Source: Methylococcus capsulatus (GTDB lineage: Bacteria > Pseudomonadota > Gammaproteobacteria > Methylococcales > Methylococcaceae). From it: a stretch of 64,000 bases of DNA. Under the pieces are notes generated by a model. It saw only the letters and a list, made by a program, of their open reading frames with translations, had not been told where the DNA came from and ran no database searches. The stretch covers positions 3,103,513-3,167,512 of the forward strand of contig NZ_CP104311.1 of NCBI RefSeq assembly GCF_036864975.1. Direction: 5' to 3'. Position numbers and translations under genes: made by a program. Positions within the stretch are counted from its first letter, which is position 1. Each line of letters begins with the position of its first letter. Shown here one piece after another: positions 1 to 8,837 of this stretch.

Positions 1-344
1 TTATCCTGCCGCTGGGCTATTCGTTCAACCTGGACGGCAGCATGATGTACATGACCTTCGCGGTGTTGTTCATCGCCCAGGCCTACGGCATCACGATGGC
101 GCCGGTGGACCAGTTGCTGATGCTGCTGGTGCTGCTGTTCACCAGCAAAGGGATCGCGGGGGTGCCGAGGGCGTCCCTGATTGTTATTGCTGCTACTCTG
201 GACATGTTCGAACTGCCGGCGGAAGGTCTACTCCTGCTGCTGGGAATCGACCAGGTGCTGGACATGGGGCGCAGTGCAACCAACGTGTTCGGCAACAGCG
301 TGGCCGCGGCGGTTGTGAGCAGATGGGAAAAGGCACTGAAGTAA
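1..344 (+). CDS. Dicarboxylate/amino acid:cation symporter, C-terminal part (5' truncated by window)
   Basis: The gene is already open at the window edge (frame from base 3) and ends at a TAA. The visible ~113 residues begin with [17 protein letters not shown], the conserved binding-loop region of the DAACS (GltP/DctA) family, and continue through SKGIAGVPRAS, the second re-entrant hairpin, to the last hydrophobic helix. The family imports C4-dicarboxylates or acidic amino acids with H+ or Na+ across the inner membrane. A second, full-length member of the family lies at 46324-47679 and has the equivalent blocks [12 protein letters not shown] and SKGAAAV. The substrate cannot be told from this fragment. 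Confidence 0.85.
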   Translation, partial: ILPLGYSFNLDGSMMYMTFAVLFIAQAYGITMAPVDQLLMLLVLLFTSKGIAGVPRASLIVIAATLDMFELPAEGLLLLLGIDQVLDMGRSATNVFGNSVAAAVVSRWEKALK

Positions 345-375
345 AGCTTGCCGCCTTTTCCCTTGCCGGTCGGGG

Positions 376-954
376 TCAGTTCAGTTCGTCGTTCTTGTAA
401 TACTTGGCGCCGGCGAGGCTGATGCCGACGATGGCACCGGCTTCACTGATCTGGTACATCGTCACGCCCGGCGATACCGACACGCCCAGGCGACCACCTG
501 CCCCCTGGGTAGTGGTCTGCAAAGCGGCTTCGGTGTTCCCGCCGAACTCCCAGCCGGAATTCACGAACTTGTCGAAAGACTCCCGCGTATCGAACAGGAA
601 CACCGCGCGGAACTTCTGGGCTCCGAAGCCCAGACCGGGCGACAGCTCGAACATCTTCATATAGGTCGCCTTCTGGTTTGCATTGTTGACCGCGACCCCT
701 TCGCCGTGCGAACCGCCACCGAAAAGGATCTTCATGCCGAAATCGCTGAATACCGCGTAACCGGCCGAATTGCGGACACGCGCCTTGGCCTCGGGATAAC
801 TCTGATAGAGCTGCGCCAGCGTCTGGTTCGCCATCGAGCGGATTTCCGCCCGTCGGGCTTCTTTTTCAGAGGAAGTCAGGGGCTGCGACGCGCAAGCGGC
901 CAAGAGGAGCACAACAGCGGCAAACAGGGTGGATAGACGTAGGGTATGAGTCAT
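376..954 (-). CDS. SYLF (Ysc84-like) domain lipoprotein
   Basis: 192 residues. The N-terminus is a lipoprotein signal with a lipobox LLAAC, so Cys21 is the likely lipidated residue after signal peptidase II cleavage. The rest matches the SYLF/Ysc84 lipid-binding fold: SAGYAVFSDFGMKILFGGG, then a glycine-rich GEGVAVN block, the ELSPGLGFGAQ stretch, and the closing GAIVGISLAGAKYYKND. Bacterial members are periplasmic envelope proteins of unclear role; phosphoinositide binding is known only for eukaryotic relatives. It stands alone between a convergent symporter gene and the end of the srf operon. Confidence 0.8.
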   Translation of the reverse strand: MTHTLRLSTLFAAVVLLLAACASQPLTSSEKEARRAEIRSMANQTLAQLYQSYPEAKARVRNSAGYAVFSDFGMKILFGGGSHGEGVAVNNANQKATYMKMFELSPGLGFGAQKFRAVFLFDTRESFDKFVNSGWEFGGNTEAALQTTTQGAGGRLGVSVSPGVTMYQISEAGAIVGISLAGAKYYKNDELN

Positions 955-1158
955 GTCGAATTTTTCCTTTTTCTGTTTCTAGCGCCGTTGAACACGAGAG
1001 GGTAAAGGCAAGCCATGACAGGCGCGCATCCCCCCGCTCCTTTTGCCAAATCGCCTCGACATAGAACGCGGGCACGACTTCATCCCTACTGGTCGACGGC
1101 ATATCGAACAACTTAGCCGCGGCCACGATCGTCCGATCAGCCGGAATTGTCAAGGCAC

Positions 1159-2391
1159 TTATATCTCCCGCAAACTCTCCCCCGGTTCGATCCGCAGCAC
1201 GGCCGCCACGGCGATCAGCGCCGCCAGAACGGCGAGCATTTCCGTCAGCAAGGCGGCCGTCATTCCGTCATTCAGCAACAGGCGGCAGACGAATTCATCC
1301 CTGCCCAGATCCGTCCGGAAGGTCCGGTTGATCGTCTCCGCTGCGGCGAAATACGCAGCGAACGCCAGCGCGATTCCAACGGCGGCGACGCCTGCAGCCT
1401 GGATGGCGGGGAAGCCGGCAAGCACGGCATTGCGGATGCCGACCAGGCGCAGCAGCGCCAGGTCGCGCCGCTTGCGCTCGACGCTGGCCCAGAGGCTGGC
1501 GCCCAGCGACAGTACGCAGCCGGCCACTCCGACACCTGCGATCAAGCGGAAAAGGAAGCTCAGGGCATGGTCGATGTTCCGGACCAGCTCGATGTCCTTG
1601 CTGCGGGTGGAGACATCATAGCCTTGCCCGCGCAGCGATTCGGCCAACCCCGGCACGGTTTCCAGGTTGCGGGCATAGAGCCGCAGCCGGGCGTAGCGGG
1701 GTGCGCCGAGGGTGTGAGATGTGCCGTCGGCAACCCCCAGCTCCGGCACGGCGTAACCGTCCCGGTAACGTTCGAGGGCTTCCAAGAGGGGTAAAGACAC
1801 GAACGCACCCCAGCCGGAATATCGGACTTCGGCCAGCACGGCGCTCACGCGCAGCGGCAGCCTCAGCACCTGTCGTTGCTGGCGGAAATTGCGGTAGAGG
1901 ATGCCTTCCACCCGGGTGCCGGCTGAGACACTGAGTCGGGCGGCCGCCTCGTGGGACAGGGCCAGCTCGCCCACCCCTTGCGGAACCGCGTCCGCGGCGC
2001 CGAACAGCGGATCGCCCTTGTCCGTGGGAATCAGGTCGACATCCTCCAGGCCTTTCCCATCGGCGGCGGCAAGATCCAGAGTGGCGGCGAGGGTGCGGGT
2101 GCTGGGCACGGCGAAGCCGACTTGCGGATCCGAACGGAGCCGTGCCAGCCAATCGCGGTCCAACGAACCGTTCAGCCGCCAGACGATCTCGAGGTTGCGC
2201 GGATCGGATTTCAGCCGCGCCGTGAACGTGTCAACGATGCCGGATTTCAGGCCGAACAGCACCAAGAGAGGCGCCAGCACGGCGGCGATCGCCAGCGCCA
2301 GGCACAGCGTTACCCGCCATTCGTGGCGCAGGTCTCGGCCGGCGAGCCCGGCGAGTAAACGCAGCTGGCGCAAGGTCTCAGGCATCGGCAA
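1159..2391 (-). CDS. ABC transporter permease, FtsX/MacB-type
   Basis: 410 residues. A first membrane segment lies at about residues 28-50 (LALAIAAVLAPLLVLFGL), followed by a large periplasmic domain and three membrane segments in the last 150 residues, including LIAGVGVAGCVLSLGASLWA. This is the LolC/E, FtsX and MacB permease topology, in which the periplasmic domain transduces ATP hydrolysis mechanically and does not form a classic pore. The start overlaps the end of the upstream ATPase gene by 14 bases, so the two are translationally coupled. It is the last gene of the srf operon. Relation to Lol lipoprotein release, envelope remodelling or export is inference from family only. Confidence 0.85.
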   Translation of the reverse strand: MPMPETLRQLRLLAGLAGRDLRHEWRVTLCLALAIAAVLAPLLVLFGLKSGIVDTFTARLKSDPRNLEIVWRLNGSLDRDWLARLRSDPQVGFAVPSTRTLAATLDLAAADGKGLEDVDLIPTDKGDPLFGAADAVPQGVGELALSHEAAARLSVSAGTRVEGILYRNFRQQRQVLRLPLRVSAVLAEVRYSGWGAFVSLPLLEALERYRDGYAVPELGVADGTSHTLGAPRYARLRLYARNLETVPGLAESLRGQGYDVSTRSKDIELVRNIDHALSFLFRLIAGVGVAGCVLSLGASLWASVERKRRDLALLRLVGIRNAVLAGFPAIQAAGVAAVGIALAFAAYFAAAETINRTFRTDLGRDEFVCRLLLNDGMTAALLTEMLAVLAALIAVAAVLRIEPGESLREI

Positions 2392-3094
2392 TCCGCTCCA
2401 GGCGGCTGCGGCACCCTGAAGCGCCGGCTTCCGGCACCACCCGGATTTCGGCCAGTCCCAGCTGGCGCATCAGTACCCAGTCGTGGGACACAAGCACGAG
2501 GGCGATGCCGAATTCCGCCGCCAGTTTCAGCATCAGCCGGCAGACTTCCAGCGCCTGGGGCGGGTCGAGCGCAGCGGCGGGTTCGTCCGCCAGCACCAGG
2601 TCGGGCCTGTGGGCGAAGGCTCTGGCGATGGCGGCCCGCTGGCGTTCCCCCACCGAGAGCGCTCGGGGCTTCTTGGCTTTGAGGTGAGTCAGTCCCAGGT
2701 GAGCCAGCAGCTCGTCAGTCAGCGCGTCCGGCTCCAAGCCCAGCAGGCGGCGCGACAGCTCGACGTTTTCCCGCAAGTCCAGGAAAGGCAGCAGTCCCCC
2801 GGTCTGCAGGATGTAGCCCAGGTGCCTGGAGCGCAGAGAGGCGAGCCCACCGTCGCCGCCGGACCGCCATAGCGCGGCCACGTCTCGATCGAGAAACCGG
2901 AACGCTTCCACCCGATCCGGCCGCAGCACCAGCCCTAGCAGGTCGAGCAAGGTGCTCTTGCCGGAACCGCTGGGGCCGGTGACGGCCAGGCATTCGCCTT
3001 GGCGCAGGGACAGACCCTCGACCGCCAGCGTGAACGCTCCCCAGCCTTCGCCCCGGCGCCGCTCGACGCCCGCAAGCTCCAGTAACGGCCTCAC
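2378..3094 (-). CDS. ABC transporter ATP-binding protein (LolD/MacB-like)
   Basis: 238 residues with all nucleotide-binding motifs: Walker A GPSGSGKST near residue 40, signature LSVGERQR, Walker B LVLADEP and the H-loop VSHD. I place the start at a GTG (3094) that overlaps the TGA of the upstream VWA gene in a GTGA junction. The reading frame runs open further upstream, but that extension has no family similarity. The signature LSVGE instead of LSGGE is a mild deviation. Its partner is the FtsX-type permease immediately downstream, and together they form a full transporter half-pair (ATPase plus permease dimers). Confidence 0.88.
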   Translation of the reverse strand: MRPLLELAGVERRRGEGWGAFTLAVEGLSLRQGECLAVTGPSGSGKSTLLDLLGLVLRPDRVEAFRFLDRDVAALWRSGGDGGLASLRSRHLGYILQTGGLLPFLDLRENVELSRRLLGLEPDALTDELLAHLGLTHLKAKKPRALSVGERQRAAIARAFAHRPDLVLADEPAAALDPPQALEVCRLMLKLAAEFGIALVLVSHDWVLMRQLGLAEIRVVPEAGASGCRSRLERIADA

Positions 3095-5052
3095 GGCAGG
3101 GCGCCAAGCGGGACTGGATAAACCGCATCGCTGGGGTCGGTTGACCCGTCCAGCATCACCCAGCGGTCGGCATCGTCGTGATAGAGCTGGTAGTGCCGCA
3201 GCTTGCGACGCAGGCCGTCGAGGAAATCTTCCTGCTGGCGCTGGCTCCATTGCTCCCACTGGTCGGAGGTCAGGTTCATCACCGCGCTCTTGTAGGGCAG
3301 CCCTTCCAGGTATTCACCCAGCAGCCCCAGTTCGGCCAGCTTGCGGGCTTTGGGGTCGGCCAGTTTGGTAGGATCGCGCACCAAGTTCGCGGCCGCGGAC
3401 CGCAGCAGGTCGAAGAAAGCCGCGGTACCGGTGGACTCCTGCGATTTCTCGCCCTGATCGAGAATGAGTTTTACGGTCTGGCTGAGGTTGCTCAGCTCGT
3501 TCTTGGTCAACAGCACCCGCACTTCGGTGGCGGCCAGCTCGGGATGGGCGTAGTCGCGGTCGCACAGCCATGCCCGGAACAGCTCAGGCGCCTGCGTCCC
3601 CTTCTTGCGGCCGAGATAGGCGATCTGCATCGCGTGTCCCAACAGGAGAGTGTCGCTGGTGATGCGTTCGCTCTCATCCTTGGGCTTGGCACCCTTCGCG
3701 GTACGGGCACTACCGGCCACCATCCGGCCTTGCGATGCCCCTTCCACCAGATTGGTGATGGTGTCGGCCAGCGAATCGACGATCTTGCCGAAACTGCCCA
3801 CATCCCCGGCTTCGACGTCGTAATACAGCGACCGGCCGGCGACCTGATTCTGAGTCAGGATCTTGTATTGGCCGGTGGCCTTGGCATGGTCGGCCTTGCC
3901 TGCGGGCGTCTTCAGGTGCAGTCCGAACAGGGCCACGCCGAGCTGCTCGGCTTCGATGCGGACCTGTTCCGCACCCAATTTGGTCTGGGACAGCGGGTCG
4001 TTGCCGTCGATGGCCCCGGCATCGGTGATGAGGACCACGTAGCGTCCGCCGAATTCGCTCCACTTGATCTTTTGCAAAGCAGTCATCAAGCCGGCGTAGG
4101 CGTCCTCGTCGAAGGCTGAGCTCGACACCTTGGCCGGGCTGAGGCTCGCGACCTTGGCGAGAAAATCCTTGCCGGTCGTCACTTCGCCGGGATCGGCGAA
4201 CACCTTGGAGACATATTCCAGCCCCGGCACCGCTTGGGTGCTGGAACGGAAGGCGACCAGCCCAAAGCGGACCTGGTCGGCCAGCCCGGCTTTCTCGATC
4301 CTGGCGTAGACCCGGCGTACAGCCTCGCGGGTGCGGTCGATGTACGGCCCCATGGAGATGGTCGAGTCGATCACGAACACCACCGCGGCGCTGAAGCTGC
4401 GCAGCACAGAAGGCGCGTCCTGGGCCTTGCGCTGGGTTTCCGCTGGCGAGGCTTCGCCAGACTTGGCGGTGACCGAGGCGACCTCCAGTACCCGCACGTT
4501 GCGCGGCGAGGTCAGCTCCTCCGCCCGCAGGATGGGCAGGAGGTAGAATTTCTTGGCTGGATCGACGTATTCCCGAGGTTCCACGGAAACGACCCGCGGA
4601 TCGGGCTTGCCGGATTCCACCGTCTTCACGATGGCTGCGGCGACGCCGCCGGGATCGGTGGCCTTGAGCACTTCCAGCACGCCATCCTTCTTCTCGAACA
4701 ATAGCGCCCTGGAGCGGTTCGCCGGATTCGTGAACGCCAGCGTCAGCTGCTGGTTCCATGGGACGCTCTGGGCGGCATCCAGCCAACCGTCGATCTTGCC
4801 ACGGGTATCACCGCCGATCTGCAGCCATTCTTTGCCATCCAGGGTTTCCCTTTTATAGACGTAGTAGCGCGACAGTGCCGCCGCGGGCTTGCCATCAGTA
4901 TTTCCCGGATTGGACACGATGCGGGCGCCGGGGCGGGTCAGAACACGCTGATAGAGGGTTTTCTTGCCAGGCATGAGCAGGGGCTCGGCGCCGAAAGCCG
5001 GTGCCGTGCACAGAACCGCTACCAGGGCGAACAGCCGCAGGACGACTTTCAT
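3091..5052 (-). CDS. Exported von Willebrand factor A domain protein (PpkA C-terminus-like)
   Basis: 653 residues from an ATG at 5052 that overlaps the upstream stop in ATGA; the frame runs open upstream but that part is not credible. A cleavable signal peptide (MKVVLRLFALVAVL...PAFGA) sends it to the periplasm. An SH3-like N-terminal part is followed by a VWA domain starting near residue 220 with VVFVIDSTISMGPYIDRTRE, giving a MIDAS motif DSTIS, then VVLITDAGAID. I recall this block as close to the C-terminal VWA region of the type VI secretion kinase PpkA; no kinase domain is present here. VWA domains bind metal and mediate protein assembly. Position inside the srf operon suggests it works with SrfA-C at the envelope. 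Confidence 0.8.
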   Translation of the reverse strand: MKVVLRLFALVAVLCTAPAFGAEPLLMPGKKTLYQRVLTRPGARIVSNPGNTDGKPAAALSRYYVYKRETLDGKEWLQIGGDTRGKIDGWLDAAQSVPWNQQLTLAFTNPANRSRALLFEKKDGVLEVLKATDPGGVAAAIVKTVESGKPDPRVVSVEPREYVDPAKKFYLLPILRAEELTSPRNVRVLEVASVTAKSGEASPAETQRKAQDAPSVLRSFSAAVVFVIDSTISMGPYIDRTREAVRRVYARIEKAGLADQVRFGLVAFRSSTQAVPGLEYVSKVFADPGEVTTGKDFLAKVASLSPAKVSSSAFDEDAYAGLMTALQKIKWSEFGGRYVVLITDAGAIDGNDPLSQTKLGAEQVRIEAEQLGVALFGLHLKTPAGKADHAKATGQYKILTQNQVAGRSLYYDVEAGDVGSFGKIVDSLADTITNLVEGASQGRMVAGSARTAKGAKPKDESERITSDTLLLGHAMQIAYLGRKKGTQAPELFRAWLCDRDYAHPELAATEVRVLLTKNELSNLSQTVKLILDQGEKSQESTGTAAFFDLLRSAAANLVRDPTKLADPKARKLAELGLLGEYLEGLPYKSAVMNLTSDQWEQWSQRQQEDFLDGLRRKLRHYQLYHDDADRWVMLDGSTDPSDAVYPVPLGALP

Positions 5053-6152
5053 TTCGCCTTCTCCTCGCATTCCTTCAACAGTGCCTCGGCGGCCCCATCG
5101 CCCGGCGCCTCCGCGACGAATCGACGCAGCAGTTCCAGGGCATGGGAACGGAAAGCCGGGTCCTGGGTGTTGCGGCAGTACAGCCGCCCCGCCCCGAGCA
5201 TGCCATCCTTGTCTCCACTGCGGGCCGCCTCGTCGTACCAATAAGCCGCAGTCTCCCAGTCGGCGGCCGCCGTGGGGCTGGTTTCGGCGGTCCAGGTGTC
5301 CGGGTCGTACATCCGGCCCAGTTCGATATAAGCCTTGGGCGCGCCCAGCTCGGCGGCTTCCTGGAACAACTGGCGGGCGGCGTCCGGTTGCTGCGCGGCC
5401 AGGCTGCTTTGGGCGGCGGCGAGGCAGTCAGCGGCGCTCAAGCCTGTGCAATGCCGAGGCGGTGAGACAGGCTGCAGCTCGACCTCCTGCTCCCTCTTCA
5501 TCCCTTCGAGCTGGCACTGCGGACCCGGCAGTGCCGGGATACGGCAGTCCCACCAGAACCATACGCCCACCGCAACCAACACAGGTAGCAGGGCGAGACC
5601 GAACCAAAGTCGGTACGACGAACGGCGGGCCGACTTGGAAACCGCTTCGGGCAGTGGCTCCGGCGCAGGAACGGGCTCGAGTTCGGGCTCCGCAACCGGC
5701 GCGGGTTCCGGCTCCGGTGGGGGGGCGGGGGCCGACCCGCCCTCGAAATAAGCGCCCGAGCCGAACAAAGGGCGTTGAATCCGCAGGACACAAGGGAAAC
5801 GGGCGCCATCCACTGACAGGGTCAAACGGAACACCACGCTGGGAGACTGGTTGACGATGGGATCGACGATTTCGGGGCCGACTGGAATCTGAAGGCGTGC
5901 CACCGCAGAGGACAGCGACGCGTCACTCTCTCCTGCCGTTGCCTGGATGGCGGGCTCAGGCCCTTCAGCTACCCCATGCCAAAACTCCTGCGCCTGCCAG
6001 GTCCCGCCGGGGCCCAGGAAGGGCGTGGAGCCCTGATTGCGCTCCAGGCAGAATTCCAGCCCGACGGCCGTTGGTTCCAGGCCGCCGATGCAGATCAGCC
6101 CGTGGCCTGGGCCCCTCCCCGGGTCGTTGACCAATTTGCACCTGATCGCCAT
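5049..6152 (-). CDS. Membrane-anchored protein with proline-rich linker and Sel1/TPR-like repeats
   Basis: 367 residues. An N-terminal globular part (1-140) contains LICIGGLEP and VVFRLTLSVDGARFPCVL and looks like a beta-rich domain I do not recognise. A Pro/Glu-rich stretch of about 35 residues (APPPEPEPAPVAEPELEPV) follows. One membrane helix (LWFGLALLPVLVAVGVWFWW) precedes a C-terminal helical repeat region with Sel1-like units (ARQLFQEAAELGAPKAYIELG and AAYWYDEAARSGDKDGMLGAG). Topology is probably cytoplasmic N-domain and periplasmic repeats, facing the exported VWA protein encoded next. It lies 11 bases after srfC and overlaps the next gene by 4 bases. Confidence 0.7.
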   Translation of the reverse strand: MAIRCKLVNDPGRGPGHGLICIGGLEPTAVGLEFCLERNQGSTPFLGPGGTWQAQEFWHGVAEGPEPAIQATAGESDASLSSAVARLQIPVGPEIVDPIVNQSPSVVFRLTLSVDGARFPCVLRIQRPLFGSGAYFEGGSAPAPPPEPEPAPVAEPELEPVPAPEPLPEAVSKSARRSSYRLWFGLALLPVLVAVGVWFWWDCRIPALPGPQCQLEGMKREQEVELQPVSPPRHCTGLSAADCLAAAQSSLAAQQPDAARQLFQEAAELGAPKAYIELGRMYDPDTWTAETSPTAAADWETAAYWYDEAARSGDKDGMLGAGRLYCRNTQDPAFRSHALELLRRFVAEAPGDGAAEALLKECEEKAK

Positions 6153-6163
6153 CGCAGCCTCCC

Positions 6164-8827
6164 TCAGTGTCCGGTCACGACACCCAGCGTCACCAGGATT
6201 TCGCCCAGACGCTGATTCTGCTCTGCTGTGATCTCGCGGCCGGCGCTATACCCTGCGTTCTCCAGCGCCAATCTGCGAAAGGCTTCCAGCCAGTCGATGA
6301 TGAAAGCCGCCGGGTAATTGAGTTCGGCTTCCGTCAGTTGTGGCAGTGCCGATGCGGCGATGGGATCGGGCGGTTCGAACAGTCTGCGCCTGCCCATGGG
6401 AGACTCCGGCCGGGCCGCCACGGGAAAGTCGGCCCATCCCAACAGGTTGACGAATTCGCCGATGACCCGCCGCACCGCCATCACCTGCTGGTCGACGATG
6501 CCGATGCGGGTAGTGCCGCGCAGCTCTTCCAGGGGGCCCAGCGCTTCCACCAGTTTCCACTCGAGCCGCAGCCGGTCGCTGCCGGTGACCAGCTCGTCGC
6601 TGACAATACGCACCGATTCCTCCCCCAGGCCCAAATAACGCAGTAGATCGGCCTGCTCCGGCAAAGCACGGAGCTGACGGATCCAGGCCGACATCGCGGC
6701 CTTGGCAAAATTCACGGCGCGCCCACCACGCCCGGGCGCCGGGCCGACGGCTTTGGCCACCGGCAGGTTGATGAGGCCGCGGCGCACCGGTAGGGGCCCT
6801 GCGGCATCGGCTTCGCCTTCCTTACCGCTGTCGTCCGCCGTCAGGTACAGCCGCCGCAACTGTTCGGCGGAGGGATGCAGGTGGTAGAGCAGCTCGCCGA
6901 AGCCATCCGGGGACTCAACCACCGCCTGATAGAGCAGCTCGGCACAGCGCTTCTTCTCTTCGACCTCCCCCGCGCCTTCGGCCTGAAAATACGGCAGCAG
7001 CCGGTGTTCGCCGATTTCCTGCCGGATCTTCACGACCTGCTCGCCAATCCGGTGCCATTTCGCTTCGCGCAGACAGACGGTGCGCAGGTATTCGGCCAGC
7101 CGGGTCATGCCGCCGTCGTTGACACTCAAGACTGCGTCCCAAGCCTCACCCGCATCACGGACATGGCGCCGGACGGATTCGTTGCCGACGAAAAACTCCC
7201 GTTGCCCCGCCAGACGCCGGTGTTCCTCCTCCGACAGAAAACCGGTTTCGATGCCATCGGCAACGACCTGGAACGTGCTGCGCAGCATACCGGGCTTACG
7301 CACCAGAAACACGTTGTCGAACGGTTTGCCCCCGGTCCAGTCGTTCAGCCAGTCGCACTGGGCGAAACGCTCCAGCAGGGTGATGTGGATCATGTTGGCC
7401 CATTCCTGCTGCTGTTGTGCGGCGGTCTGCCCCGGTTTGGCTTCCAGCCGGCGATCGAACTGAGTGACCACCCAGACCAGCCCCGGCGGGCGCGCGCCGC
7501 GATCGGCCGGTGTCCCACCCTGGGTGCCGTGAACCCAGGCCGACAGGGCCGGTGCGAGTTCGGTGACCTCGATCTGGCTGTCGCAGCGGGTGCACATCAG
7601 GAGGACGTTCATCTCCTGGTCTTCAGTGTAGCGCTCGAACAGATAGGCGACCTTGGCCCGCAGCATGAGCTGCGCCACCGGATCGGCGTCTTCACGCTTG
7701 AACTGCCTGCGCACCTGGTCCAGGTCGGCGATGTCCAGCCGGCCACGATAACCGGGGAAGTCCAGCAGATCGACCTCCTCCAGCAGGCCGATCGCCGGAG
7801 CATCGGCCAGCACGAAGCGCAGCTCCGCCGTCAGCGCCGCCAGCACTGGGCGCGACACCGCCGCCTCGGCCAGGAACCGGCCCTCGCGCTGAGGCAAGAC
7901 GGCCAGGCTTTCGCCGCCGTCCTTGCCCAGCTTGTCCAGCACATCCACGTTGAGGATACTGTCCGCCCGCCAGGCCGGTTCGCCCCCGGTCTCGGACACC
8001 AGTGCGGCCAGCGGCACGAACACCGTGCCGGCGTGCGACATCCGCGCCAGGGCCTCGGCCAGTAGGCGATAAGCGCAGGTGAGGTCGGGAATTCCGCCCC
8101 ACAGCACCGATAGCAATTCGGCACGATGCTCCGTCCGCAGGCGCGGCGCCAGTTCGATCACCTTGGGCCAGTAGTCGGCGCGCAAGGGAGCGAAAGACTT
8201 CTCGAACCGGCGTTCGAAATAATCGATGAGATCGACCACCTCGTCGCTGCTCAAGCCCCCCGTCGGTTCGGGCTGGGCCAAGGGTTCCAGCCGCCCCAGC
8301 AGGGTACGGAGCTTGTCCGGATCGGTGTCGAAACTCACCCGTTCACGGTCGAAGTCGTTGAAGAAACTGTTGCCTAGGACCTTGGCGATGTCGCCTTCCG
8401 AGAAAAGGATAAGCTCGACCGGGAATCCCGGCGGGGCGCCACCCGGCTTGCGGGTAAAGCGCGTCACCAGTCCTGTCGCCTCCTTGCCGCCACCGGGCGG
8501 ATTCAGATGGCCGATGAAATCGACGCGCCTGCCGTCCAGCAGCGTTTGCAGATGACCCGCGGCAGAACGCGCCAGCGTGGAAATCAGATACGATTTGCCG
8601 GCCTGCGACATGCCGAAAACCCCGACGGAAAACGGACGCCCGGCCGCCGCGCCCAGACGCCGGCACAGGTTGCGCGAGCGCCGGAGCTTCTCGATCAACC
8701 CGTCGCCCTCCCGGTCCAGCCGCTGGGCGTTGTTGCGCACCTCCGCCACCCAGTCCAGCGCGTCTCCTACGCCCCGGAAAATCGCATCGCAGCACGCGCT
8801 CAGTGACTCGTCATCCCAGTGGGTCAT
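6164..8827 (-). CDS. srfC: SrfC-like P-loop protein (putative virulence factor family)
   Basis: 887 residues. The N-terminal 60 residues are helical. A P-loop GVFGMSQAGKSYLIS at about residues 66-80 is followed by NPPGGGKEATGLVTRF, a switch-like region, and later by EEVDLLDFPGYRG, which resembles a G3 DxxG element. This gives a dynamin/GTPase-like reading. The family (Pfam Virul_Fac) is the third gene of the Salmonella srfABC set, first noted as SsrB-regulated. No enzymatic activity is established to my knowledge. It starts 10 bases after srfB. Nucleotide hydrolysis is inferred from the motifs only. Confidence 0.85.
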   Translation of the reverse strand: MTHWDDESLSACCDAIFRGVGDALDWVAEVRNNAQRLDREGDGLIEKLRRSRNLCRRLGAAAGRPFSVGVFGMSQAGKSYLISTLARSAAGHLQTLLDGRRVDFIGHLNPPGGGKEATGLVTRFTRKPGGAPPGFPVELILFSEGDIAKVLGNSFFNDFDRERVSFDTDPDKLRTLLGRLEPLAQPEPTGGLSSDEVVDLIDYFERRFEKSFAPLRADYWPKVIELAPRLRTEHRAELLSVLWGGIPDLTCAYRLLAEALARMSHAGTVFVPLAALVSETGGEPAWRADSILNVDVLDKLGKDGGESLAVLPQREGRFLAEAAVSRPVLAALTAELRFVLADAPAIGLLEEVDLLDFPGYRGRLDIADLDQVRRQFKREDADPVAQLMLRAKVAYLFERYTEDQEMNVLLMCTRCDSQIEVTELAPALSAWVHGTQGGTPADRGARPPGLVWVVTQFDRRLEAKPGQTAAQQQQEWANMIHITLLERFAQCDWLNDWTGGKPFDNVFLVRKPGMLRSTFQVVADGIETGFLSEEEHRRLAGQREFFVGNESVRRHVRDAGEAWDAVLSVNDGGMTRLAEYLRTVCLREAKWHRIGEQVVKIRQEIGEHRLLPYFQAEGAGEVEEKKRCAELLYQAVVESPDGFGELLYHLHPSAEQLRRLYLTADDSGKEGEADAAGPLPVRRGLINLPVAKAVGPAPGRGGRAVNFAKAAMSAWIRQLRALPEQADLLRYLGLGEESVRIVSDELVTGSDRLRLEWKLVEALGPLEELRGTTRIGIVDQQVMAVRRVIGEFVNLLGWADFPVAARPESPMGRRRLFEPPDPIAASALPQLTEAELNYPAAFIIDWLEAFRRLALENAGYSAGREITAEQNQRLGEILVTLGVVTGH

Positions 8828-8837
8828 GTGAACGCCC

